Positions 16,247-22,465 of a stretch of DNA of 22,465 nucleotides are shown piece by piece. The position numbers and the translations under genes were made by a program. The stretch lies in the NCBI GenBank assembly GCA_937957685.1, contig CALGAO010000052.1, forward strand, positions 1 through 22,465, given 5' to 3'. The stretch's first letter is position 1, and each line of letters opens with the position of its first letter. The notes beneath the pieces were generated by a model, which made no database searches, was not told where the DNA came from, and saw only the letters and a program-made list of their open reading frames with translations. Source of the stretch: an uncultured Paenibacillaceae bacterium. Lineage in GTDB: Bacteria > Bacillota > Bacilli > Paenibacillales > DA-C8.

Positions 16247-17103
16247 AGGTACTGATCCTGGGGGCAAACGGCATGGCGGGACATGTGCTGCTCAGGTATT
16301 TCCGCAACTTGCCTGAGTATGAAGTGGTCTACACCTTGCGGGATGGAAGCGATCCGGCAGCCCTTGCGCTCGATGCCGCGAAGCTGGAGGATGCGGAGCG
16401 GGTGCTGGAGCAGGAGCGGCCCGCTCTCGTCATCAATGCGATCGGCATCCTGAATGAGCAGGCGGAGAATAACCCTCGGGAGGCCGAACTGGTGAACGGT
16501 CTGTTCCCGCATCGGATCGCCGCGATCCTGGATGAGCTCGGCGATGGGGGGAAGCTGGTGCAGATCAGCACCGACTGCGTGTTCGCCGGCGCCGTTGGTC
16601 CGGACTACGCGTCCCGTCCCGAAGGCAGGTATCGGGAAAACGATCTTCCGGATGGGACAAGCGTCTATGCACGGACGAAGGCCGCGGGGGAAGTGAGAGC
16701 CGGCCCGCATCTGACGATCCGCACCTCGATCGTCGGGCCGGAGATCAGGCCGGGCGGCATCGGCCTGATGCACTGGTTCCTGAGACAGCGAGGGACGGTG
16801 CCGGGGTACACAAGGGTATGGTGGAACGGGGTGACGACGCTGCAGCTGGCCAGATCGATCGATCGCCTCGTGCGGCTCGGCGCAAGCGGCCTGGTGCATC
16901 TCACGGCGCCGGAGATCGTAAGCAAGTGCGAGCTGCTGCAGCTGTTCGCCGAAACCTTCGACAAGCGTGATGTGCTCATCGTGCCGACAGACCGTCCGCA
17001 GCTCGACCGCACCCTGGCCCGCAGCAGGCAGATACGTGACCTAGAGGTGCCGGATTATCGGACGATGCTCGCCGAGCTGCGCGATTGGATGCGATCGGCA
17101 TGA
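16243..17103 (+). CDS. RmlD-type sugar nucleotide reductase (SDR)
   Basis: Extended SDR of 286 residues similar to dTDP-4-dehydrorhamnose reductase. The cofactor loop is GANGMAG (7-13), STDCVFAG (109-116) is the family substrate-side strand, and the active site is Tyr142-x3-Lys146 (YARTK). Its length matches RmlD/WbvR; it lacks the extra cupin domain of CapF/WbjC. Placed between a 4,6-dehydratase and another SDR, it probably reduces the 4-keto group of the 6-deoxy HexNAc intermediate rather than making dTDP-rhamnose (no rmlA/B/C neighbours). The ATG overlaps the previous stop (ATGA) and is preceded by AAAGGGCGG. Exact product sugar is inferred. Confidence 0.85.
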   Translation: MKVLILGANGMAGHVLLRYFRNLPEYEVVYTLRDGSDPAALALDAAKLEDAERVLEQERPALVINAIGILNEQAENNPREAELVNGLFPHRIAAILDELGDGGKLVQISTDCVFAGAVGPDYASRPEGRYRENDLPDGTSVYARTKAAGEVRAGPHLTIRTSIVGPEIRPGGIGLMHWFLRQRGTVPGYTRVWWNGVTTLQLARSIDRLVRLGASGLVHLTAPEIVSKCELLQLFAETFDKRDVLIVPTDRPQLDRTLARSRQIRDLEVPDYRTMLAELRDWMRSA

Positions 17104-18077
17104 AGCCCGTCATCCTGATCACCGGCGGTTCCGGCTTTACCGGCATGCATGCCTGCTCGCACTTCCGCATGCTCGGCTGGCATGTGATCGCCGTCAGCCG
17201 CTCCCCGCAAGACAAGCTTCTGGCAGCGGACCAGGTCCTCCCCTGCGATCTCACTGACAGGCGCCAGACGTTGCGGCTGGTCGGGGATGTGCGGCCGGAC
17301 TACGTCCTGCATCTCGCCGGCATGAACGATGTCCGCTCGTCCTGGGCGGACCCGGTCGAATGCCTGAACATCAATGTCACCGGCACGATTCATCTGCTCG
17401 CCGCCACAGCTTCCCTGACGAACAAGCCGATGGTGCTGGTCGTCGGTTCCTCGCTCAGCTTCAGCCCTGACGCAGAGCCGCCGCGGCCGACGCATCCCTA
17501 CTCCCTCAGCAAGACGCTGCAGACACTGACGGCGCGCGCCTGGGCGCATCTGTTCCAGCTGCCGGTGGCGGCGGCTGAGCCGACCAATCTGATCGGCCCC
17601 GGTTCCTCCGCCGGCCTGTGCGGCTTGCTCGCAGGCTTCATCGCCCGCTGGGAGCTGGGCCTGGAGAGGGAGCCTTTCCGCCTGTCCTCGCTGACCGAGA
17701 AGCGCAGCTTCCTCGATGTACGGGACGCGGTGGCGGCCTACGAGGCGATCCTGCGGCGGGGATCGCCGGGCGAGCTCTACCGCTTCGGTTCGCCCAGGCT
17801 CCGAACGCTCGGCGAGGTGGTTCGGGCCTTCGAATCGGCCGTCGACCAGCCCTTCCCGTATGTCAACCTCGGGATGGCGCCGCGCGACCCGGATCCGATG
17901 GCGCCTTCCAACGAAGCCATCGCCCGGCTGGGATGGGCACCGCGCATCCCCTTCGAGCAGTCGATCCACGATATGCTGGAGGATGCGAGAGCTCGACTGC
18001 GCCAGCAAACGACCGGTCGCAGGAAACCTCAGTGCGGCCATTCACCATGGCATCCTGGCGACAAGGAGGGAGAGTGA
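17100..18077 (+). CDS. NAD-dependent epimerase/dehydratase family protein (SDR, GDP-6-deoxymannose-reductase-like)
   Basis: Extended SDR of 325 residues: GGSGFTG cofactor loop (9-15), HLAGMNDVR (71-79), Ser-rich VVGSSLSF strand and Tyr134-x3-Lys138 (YSLSK). The general look, including NINVTGTIHLL and the C-terminal MAPSNEAIARLGWAPRIPFEQSI, is close to GDP-4-keto-6-deoxymannose reductases and NDP-sugar epimerases. The start used is the ATG at 17100, which overlaps the previous stop (ATGA); an in-frame ATG at 17085 has no better support. The next gene begins on its stop (TGATG). It would make a second sugar nucleotide or finish the first; substrate unknown. Confidence 0.87.
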   Translation: MKPVILITGGSGFTGMHACSHFRMLGWHVIAVSRSPQDKLLAADQVLPCDLTDRRQTLRLVGDVRPDYVLHLAGMNDVRSSWADPVECLNINVTGTIHLLAATASLTNKPMVLVVGSSLSFSPDAEPPRPTHPYSLSKTLQTLTARAWAHLFQLPVAAAEPTNLIGPGSSAGLCGLLAGFIARWELGLEREPFRLSSLTEKRSFLDVRDAVAAYEAILRRGSPGELYRFGSPRLRTLGEVVRAFESAVDQPFPYVNLGMAPRDPDPMAPSNEAIARLGWAPRIPFEQSIHDMLEDARARLRQQTTGRRKPQCGHSPWHPGDKEGE

Positions 18078-18796
18078 TGTTCCCGAAGGTCTCGATCGTC
18101 ATCCCGTTCTATGCTGACCCGTACGTTCCGCATGCGATCGAGAGCGCGCTCGGTCAGACCTATCCGAACATCGAGGTCGTGATCGTCAATGACGGTTCGC
18201 CGACCCATACCGAGCTGCTGAAGCCCTACCTCCAGCATCCGAAGGTCGTCTACAAATGGAAGGCCAACGGCGGCACCGCCAGCGCGCTGAATGCCGGCAT
18301 CCGCGCGGCAAGCGGCGACTACATCGCCTGGCTCAGCTCCGACGACCGGTTCTATCCGTGGAAGCTGGCGAGGCAGCTCGCCTGGATGATCCCGAGGCGG
18401 GCGCTCATCTCGTTCACCGATTACGATGTGATCGACGAGAACGGGCAGGTGACCCGACAGTCGGCAGGCCATCACTTCGCCACCTATCAGGAGTTCTGCC
18501 GCACCTTCCTGACCGGCAATCCGATCAACGGCTGCACCGTGCTCGCTCATCGCAAGCTGCTCATGGATGCGGGACTCTTCAATGAGCGTCTGCCATACAC
18601 GCATGATTACGACCTGTGGTTCCGCATCGTGTTGGCCGGCGTGGACTTCCACTATGTGCCCGAGAACCTGACGCAATATCGCGTTCACAGCGCGATGGGC
18701 ACGCAGCGCCATCTTCCCGCCATCCTTCAGGAGACGGAAGCCACACGCTCGCGCTGGGCGCCGCATATGGTCGCGTTCATCCGCAGGCTGGGCTGA
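18077..18796 (+). CDS. glycosyltransferase family 2
   Basis: GT-A-fold glycosyltransferase of 239 residues, last gene of the operon. The N-terminus VSIVIPFY...AIESALGQTYPNIEVVIVNDGS is the family's nucleotide-binding start, and WLSSDDRF (86-92) carries the metal-binding DXD equivalent. The acceptor half includes LPYTHDYDLWFR (E/D-D-Y-D-L-W-type motif). No membrane segments; soluble or peripheral at the inner face of the membrane. The ATG at 18077 overlaps the previous TGA by one base and follows AAGGAGGG. It would add one sugar to a growing surface glycan; donor unknown, plausibly the 6-deoxy sugar made by the upstream genes. Confidence 0.92.
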   Translation: MFPKVSIVIPFYADPYVPHAIESALGQTYPNIEVVIVNDGSPTHTELLKPYLQHPKVVYKWKANGGTASALNAGIRAASGDYIAWLSSDDRFYPWKLARQLAWMIPRRALISFTDYDVIDENGQVTRQSAGHHFATYQEFCRTFLTGNPINGCTVLAHRKLLMDAGLFNERLPYTHDYDLWFRIVLAGVDFHYVPENLTQYRVHSAMGTQRHLPAILQETEATRSRWAPHMVAFIRRLG

Positions 18797-19011
18797 CCTG
18801 CCGGTCTGCGGATGACGTTTGTTGCGGTATCCCCCGTCTTCCCTGTTCGTTTCCTTCACACAACGGTTTCCTTCATGAAGCAACGATGTACATAGTAATA
18901 GGACAGGTTATGCTGGCTGACAGGATATGAATAGCACGCCGAGTCCTTCGTTCCGCGCTCACCGTGGATGATCGTGGAATTGCCAGCATCTCTGCCATAA
19001 TATTGTCCGTC
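18797..19011. other. gene-free stretch after the polysaccharide operon
   Basis: No gene is supported. A 10-bp direct repeat GTTTCCTTCA occurs at 18849-18858 and 18866-18875. No convincing terminator for the operon was found. Confidence 0.5.
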
Positions 19012-19043
19012 CAGAAAGACAAAAAGTCGCCCAACAGGCGACT
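19012..19043 (-). terminator. intrinsic terminator of the leftward antisense RNA
   Basis: Read on the minus strand: AGTCGCC, 5-nt loop, GGCGACT, then TTTTGTCTTTC. A perfect 7-bp stem followed by a U-rich tract is a standard Rho-independent terminator. No minus-strand gene ends here, so the transcript it stops is most simply an antisense RNA starting near 19337. Confidence 0.7.
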
Positions 19044-19066
19044 AATCTGGAAGATTATGCTATAAT
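19038..19066 (+). promoter_or_regulatory. extended -10 promoter of the toxin gene
   Basis: TATAAT at 19061-19066 is preceded by TGC (19058-19060), an extended -10. At 17-bp spacing the -35 is GCGACT (19038-19043), a 3/6 match that lies inside the stem of the minus-strand terminator. Transcription should start near 19072-19074. Confidence 0.7.
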
Positions 19067-19069
19067 TGT

Positions 19070-19292
19070 AATGCACGACCTGACTGCGGTGGGGTAAGGC
19101 AACCCTCGATGAGAGGAGGGATGCCTGATGTACTTCTCATTCAGTGACGTGATGATGTTTGCTATGTTCGTCATAGCCATCCTGACGTTCACGATGAAGA
19201 AAAAGTAATCCCACCTCTGGTTAGCCGCCCGGGTGGGATCGTGTCGTTCGCCAGAAACTCCGAGGGTTTCCCCACCGAAGCAGTCGTGCATT
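19070..19292 (+). repeat. long-range inverted repeat joining 5' and 3' ends of the toxin mRNA
   Basis: Three blocks pair in order: AATGCACGAC (19070-19079) with GTCGTGCATT (19283-19292), GGTGGGG (19088-19094) with CCCCACC (19270-19276), and AACCCTCG (19101-19108) with CGAGGGTT (19261-19268), 25 bp in total. The inner end of the stem lies directly before the SD (19111-19120). A second hairpin, ATCCCACC (19208-19215) with GGTGGGAT (19232-19239), starts at the toxin stop codon. Confidence 0.75.
19128..19208 (+). CDS. 26-aa holin-like membrane toxin (putative type I toxin)
   Basis: Small peptide MYFSFSDVMMFAMFVIAIL followed by TFTMKKK: one hydrophobic membrane segment (about 8-22) and a Lys tail, the pattern of short holin-like type I toxins of Bacillus and Paenibacillus. 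The ATG at 19128 follows a strong SD, GAGAGGAGGG. Its own extended -10 promoter lies upstream and a terminator downstream (19293-19315). The gene is covered on the opposite strand by a predicted antisense RNA, and its mRNA ends can pair with each other. It is too short for routine gene finders. Identity as a toxin is inferred from size, composition and locus layout. Confidence 0.7.
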   Translation: MYFSFSDVMMFAMFVIAILTFTMKKK

Positions 19293-19318
19293 GGAGCTGG
19301 CTTTCGGCCAGCTCCTTT
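19293..19318 (+). terminator. terminator of the toxin mRNA
   Basis: Perfect 9-bp stem GGAGCTGGC/GCCAGCTCC with loop TTTCG (19293-19315), followed by TTTACC. The short U-tract makes it moderately strong, plus strand only; on the minus strand no U-tract follows. Confidence 0.65.
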
Positions 19319-19343
19319 ACCATTCTAAGCATAGCACAGGATA

Positions 19344-19371
19344 ATTATAACATCAATGAAAATTATTACAA
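19344..19371 (-). promoter_or_regulatory. promoter of the antisense RNA
   Basis: On the minus strand TTGTAA (19366-19371), 16-bp spacer, TATAAT (19344-19349), with TGT directly before the -10 (extended -10). It points leftward at the toxin gene and has no leftward coding region close downstream. Confidence 0.65.
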
Positions 19372-19539
19372 TGCGACAGATTCCGCAGGTGCCCCTGCCC
19401 TCCTGTATGACGACCGATACCGTGGGTGCAATGACTGCGCCAACGATGTCGTCTCACCCCACCCGCCGCTCCTCTTTGCTCTGCCGTGCTGATTCTTCCT
19501 GTCGTGCCGCACCTCAACCCTGAGGATCGCTTGCCGCTC
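19372..19539. other. gene-free stretch between toxin locus and ABC operon
   Basis: No gene, clear terminator or repeat is seen between the antisense promoter and the end of the ABC transporter gene. Confidence 0.5.
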
Positions 19540-21774
19540 CTAGCGCGCCGCCACATCCGCCTTAGCCTCCTCGGCAGCCGTCTTCGGCTTCGCCATGTTG
19601 CGCTGCGCGGTGACGAGCTTGTAGTAGATGCCCTTCTTCTCAAGCAGCTCGTTGTGCGTGCCTACCTCGGCGATCCGCCCCTTATCCAGCACGACGAGCC
19701 GAGTCGCATGGCGGAGCGTCGCCAGGCGGTGGGCGATGGCGATCGTCGTCCGTCCCTCGGTCACGCGGCGCATCGCCTCCTGGATCGCCGCCTCCGTATC
19801 GATGTCGAGCGACGAGGTCGCCTCGTCGAGGATCAGGATGCGCGGATCATTGAGCACCGCACGGGCGATCGCGATGCGCTGACGCTCTCCGCCCGAGAGA
19901 TTGTTGCCGTTCTCCTCCAGCCGCGTATCATAACCATCCGGCAGGTTCACGATGAAGTCATGGGCATTGGCCGTCTTCGCCGCGAGGATGACCTCCTCCA
20001 GCGTGGCGTCCGGCTTCGAATAGCGGATATTGTCAAGGATCGAGCCGCTGAACAGGAACGTCTCCTGCAGCACGACGCCGATCTGCGATCGCAGTTCCTC
20101 CTGCCGGATGCGGCGAATGTCGATGCCGTCCATCGTGATCCGGCCTTCGTTGACATCATAGAAGCGCAGGATCAGATTGATCATGGTCGACTTCCCTGAG
20201 CCGGAATGGCCGACGAGACCGATCATCTCCCCTGGCTTGATCTCCAGGTTGATCTCCTTCAGCACCGGTTCATAGGAGCGGTAGCCGAAGGTGACGTTGT
20301 CGAACCGGATGTGCCCCCCCAGCCTGTGGCTGACCGCCTGCTTGTCATCCTCGATCTCCGGCTTCTCCTCGATGACGGAGAACACCCGGTCCACGGCGAT
20401 CAGCGCATCGGCGATCCAGCGCGGCATGTTCATCATCCACTGCAGCGGGCCGTAGATCATCATCGAGTAGCTGGTGAACTGCACCAGTTCGCCCAGGGTG
20501 AACTCATTCCTTACGATCATGTAGCTGCCGGCCATCAGCACCAGGTAGCTGCCGCACTGGATGAGGAAGTGCGAGATCGGCGACAGATAGCTGTAGACCT
20601 TCTCGCTGCGCACCGATGCCGCCGCGAACTTGCTGTTGTATTCGCGGAACCTCTCGATCTCGCGCTCTTCCTTGCCGAACGCCTTCACCACGCGGATGCC
20701 GGACAACACATCATGCAGGAAGGAATTGGCGTGGTCATAGACCCGCCATTGCAGATGGAACATCCTGCGCAGCACCTTTCTCCAGATCGCCACCTGCAGG
20801 TACGACACGAACGGCGCCGGCAACAGGACGAGCAGCGCCAACCGCCAGTCCAGCGTAAACAGCAGCACGCTGACCGAGACGAGGATGATCACCTGCAGGA
20901 TCGCATTGGTGAACACCTCCTGGATGAGGTGGCGAATGCGCTCAGTGTCCCGGGTGATCCGCGTCATCACATCGCCCGCGCGCTGCGATGTCAGGAAGCC
21001 AAGGGACAGCTGCTGCATCCGGGTGAACACCATGTGCCGCAGATCGGAGGAGATGCTGGAGCTGACCACGGTCATCAGGCGTCCCCGGATGATCATCAGC
21101 ACATGGCTGCCGACCAGCTCGAACACCAGACCGCCCAGACCGATCGCGAACAGCCTCATGTCCGGTGTCCCCCCGCCCGGCGGCTGCAGGGCTCCATTGA
21201 CCAGCAACCGCTGGAAATACGGCCCCAGCAAGGACAAGCCCGAACCTGCCACCAGCAGGATCAGGGCGAACACCAGCTGCTTCCAGTACCCACGCGCGAC
21301 GCCCAGCAGCTTCAGGAGCGCCTCCGACTTGCTGACGCAATTGCGGCAATGCCTCGTTCCGGGAACGAGCGGCCCTCCGCATCGCTCGCAGACCGGCTCG
21401 GGTTCATCGTTGTAGATGCGCACGCGATCCCCGGCCGAGAGGTCGTTCAGCACCTTCACGATATAGGCGTATCGAACCGCATGCCGCATCGAGATGCGCA
21501 CGATGATGCGCTTCTCCCCGTGATCCTCCGCCTCCAGCACCGCATTGCCCACAAGCGTGATGATCTTGTAATCGGTATAGTCCCTGATCTCACCTCTCTC
21601 TCGCACAATTCCGTTCTCAATGTACGCCCAGCGGCCGCCGCCGATGACGAACCAGCCTTGCTCCCTTCGGCCCTGCAGGGACAGGTCGGCCGGCACCGCG
21701 TACTCGATATTCGGCCCTACCGCCTGCTCCGCCGCCGCATGATCACGCTCGGGAAGCGGATAATTCAGATTCAC
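19540..21774 (-). CDS. ABC exporter half-transporter with N-terminal extension and zinc ribbon
   Basis: Fused permease-ATPase of 744 residues. The N-terminal 125 residues are soluble and unrecognised. A four-Cys zinc ribbon follows (Cys129, 132, 143, 146: CERC...CRNC). The type-I exporter membrane domain runs about 165-455. The ATPase has Walker A GHSGSGKST (522-530), signature LSGGE (626-630), Walker B ILILDE (646-651) and an intact H-loop His682 (AHRL). The start used is GTG at 21774, behind GAAGAAGGTGAAG and 17 bp after the DUF1854 gene. It is the last gene of the operon and probably pairs with the partial half-transporter at the window's right end. DUF1854-ABC pairs are also known from cyanophycin-linked loci in other phyla; no cyanophycin gene is visible here. 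Substrate unknown. Confidence 0.88.
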   Translation of the reverse strand: MNLNYPLPERDHAAAEQAVGPNIEYAVPADLSLQGRREQGWFVIGGGRWAYIENGIVRERGEIRDYTDYKIITLVGNAVLEAEDHGEKRIIVRISMRHAVRYAYIVKVLNDLSAGDRVRIYNDEPEPVCERCGGPLVPGTRHCRNCVSKSEALLKLLGVARGYWKQLVFALILLVAGSGLSLLGPYFQRLLVNGALQPPGGGTPDMRLFAIGLGGLVFELVGSHVLMIIRGRLMTVVSSSISSDLRHMVFTRMQQLSLGFLTSQRAGDVMTRITRDTERIRHLIQEVFTNAILQVIILVSVSVLLFTLDWRLALLVLLPAPFVSYLQVAIWRKVLRRMFHLQWRVYDHANSFLHDVLSGIRVVKAFGKEEREIERFREYNSKFAAASVRSEKVYSYLSPISHFLIQCGSYLVLMAGSYMIVRNEFTLGELVQFTSYSMMIYGPLQWMMNMPRWIADALIAVDRVFSVIEEKPEIEDDKQAVSHRLGGHIRFDNVTFGYRSYEPVLKEINLEIKPGEMIGLVGHSGSGKSTMINLILRFYDVNEGRITMDGIDIRRIRQEELRSQIGVVLQETFLFSGSILDNIRYSKPDATLEEVILAAKTANAHDFIVNLPDGYDTRLEENGNNLSGGERQRIAIARAVLNDPRILILDEATSSLDIDTEAAIQEAMRRVTEGRTTIAIAHRLATLRHATRLVVLDKGRIAEVGTHNELLEKKGIYYKLVTAQRNMAKPKTAAEEAKADVAAR

Positions 21775-21791
21775 ACCTTCACCTTCTTCGC

Positions 21792-22274
21792 TTACAGGTA
21801 AGTCTCGATCATGCGATATTCCTTGTCGCTGAGCTTGCCGACATCCTCGATGACGAAGCGGTTGCCGTCCACATCGCTGATCAGGAGCTTCTGACCGGTG
21901 ACGAAGCGGATGTTGTTGCCCCTCCCGACGGTAAATTGGCAATGCCCCGCCGTCGTCTCGACGTTCCAGTACGAATAGCCGAACTCATCCTTGACGTCGA
22001 GGATGCGGGTAATCGCCGGCGTGAAGTAACGCAGGCGAATATGCCTCCTGAGCAGCTCCTGGACCGGCTCCGGGAAATCCGCAAGCGTGCGGATCATGCC
22101 AACCTCCTGGTTGTCGATCGTCCGCACCGAGATGTAATCGTCCTTGCTCGTGTGCGGGAACGAGCAATGCAGGTAGACGACCGGATGCCTCTCCTCCCGC
22201 ACGCGCACCGACAGCAGATGACCTTCCGTTTCTTCAAATCGCGCGATGTCCGGTGTCAAATAGACGATCTCCAA
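21792..22274 (-). CDS. DUF1854 domain-containing protein
   Basis: Soluble 160-residue protein without membrane segments. The core matches DUF1854: LRRHIRLRYFTPAITRILDV (about 75-94), then YWNVETTAGHCQFTV, and the ending DVDGNRFVIEDVGKLSDKEYRMIE. The start is TTG at 22274, six bases after GAGGTGA, overlapping nothing but abutting the previous stop (22275-22277). It sits between two ABC half-transporters and probably acts with them; its biochemical role is not established. Confidence 0.85.
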   Translation of the reverse strand: MEIVYLTPDIARFEETEGHLLSVRVREERHPVVYLHCSFPHTSKDDYISVRTIDNQEVGMIRTLADFPEPVQELLRRHIRLRYFTPAITRILDVKDEFGYSYWNVETTAGHCQFTVGRGNNIRFVTGQKLLISDVDGNRFVIEDVGKLSDKEYRMIETYL

Positions 22275-22465
22275 TCAGATCACCTCTCTCATCTTCAGCG
22301 CCTCGTCGTGCTTGCGCACCAAACCGGCATAGATGCCGTCCAGCTTCATCAGTTCCTCATGCGTCCCGGCCTCTTCCACCTTGCCATGCTCGATCACGAC
22401 GAGATGATCGGCGTTGCGCAGCGTCGACAGCCGACGGGCGATGGCGATCGTCGTTCTGCCCTTCA
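22275..22465 (-). CDS. ABC transporter ATP-binding protein, C-terminal part (runs off the window)
   Basis: Only the last 62 residues are inside the window: GRTTIAIARRLSTLRNADHL followed by a typical GTHEELMKLDGIYAGLV ending, then a stop at 22275-22277. This is the end of an ABC exporter ATPase domain. Where the switch His of the H-loop is expected (A-H-R-L), the codon is CGT, giving Arg. Heterodimeric exporters often have one degenerate ATPase site, so this could be the degenerate partner of the 744-residue half-transporter downstream. Confidence 0.85.
   Translation of the reverse strand, partial: KGRTTIAIARRLSTLRNADHLVVIEHGKVEEAGTHEELMKLDGIYAGLVRKHDEALKMREVI

Larger units (their letters stand above)
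19018..19337 (-). ncRNA. predicted antisense RNA antitoxin
   Basis: A leftward RNA of about 320 nt is predicted from the promoter at 19344-19371 to the terminator at 19012-19043. It would cover the whole toxin transcript, including SD and coding region. The ends are inferred from promoter and terminator signals, not observed. Confidence 0.55.

Noticed and set aside
18873..19076. 67-codon minus-strand open frame before the toxin locus
   Set aside because: No ribosome-binding site and no recognisable domain; it spans the predicted terminator hairpin and toxin promoter.
20206..21801. 531-codon open frame opposite the ABC transporter
   Set aside because: His/Asp/Gln-rich shadow of the exporter gene, which carries all ABC motifs.

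Overview
The window looks like chromosomal DNA of a Paenibacillaceae-type Firmicute (Paenibacillus, Cohnella or a relative). This is inferred from strong AGGAGG-type ribosome-binding sites, frequent TTG/GTG starts, an LplABC-type sugar importer without its own ATPase, and a very short holin-like type I toxin. No rRNA, tRNA, insertion sequence, prophage or CRISPR array was seen.

Region 1 (about 1-12240, all genes on the minus strand) is a carbohydrate-utilisation locus. Read leftward it holds a broken gene whose start resembles the C-terminus of an alpha-L-rhamnosidase, a DUF5060/DUF4038-type glycosidase, a GH43 enzyme, a tannase/feruloyl-esterase-like hydrolase with a PKD-like tail, a GH3 enzyme, two CUT1 permeases and a lipoprotein sugar-binding protein. 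None of the enzymes has a signal peptide. The picture is import of a branched, probably ester-substituted plant oligosaccharide followed by cytoplasmic dismantling. Four promoters in this region carry the same operator: two 18-bp direct repeats exactly 23 bp apart (consensus CTAGCAGTTTNCCGACAT on the plus strand), in three cases with a -10-like hexamer at an identical distance. They define a single regulon of four transcription units: broken gene-DUF4038-GH43, esterase-GH3, permease-permease, and the binding protein. The regulator is not in the window; an AraC-type activator fits the layout.

Region 2 (12630-18796, plus strand) is a tightly packed polysaccharide operon: GT4 glycosyltransferase, WecB-type UDP-GlcNAc 2-epimerase, CapD-type 4,6-dehydratase, RmlD-type reductase, a second SDR epimerase/dehydratase and a GT2 glycosyltransferase. 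The three nucleotide-sugar enzymes match the gene set for a UDP-2-acetamido-2,6-dideoxy-L-hexose such as L-QuiNAc. The 2-epimerase is cut by an in-frame TGA, and the family's C-terminal segment is still encoded in the same frame downstream.

Region 3 (about 19010-19375) is a compact type I toxin-antitoxin candidate. It has a 26-codon membrane toxin with a strong SD, its own extended -10 promoter, 5' and 3' ends that can pair over 25 bp, a plus-strand terminator, and an oppositely oriented antisense promoter with a minus-strand terminator.

Region 4 (19540-22465, minus strand) is an ABC exporter operon: a partial ABC half-transporter whose H-loop His is Arg, a small DUF1854 protein, and a second ABC half-transporter with an N-terminal extension and a four-Cys zinc ribbon.
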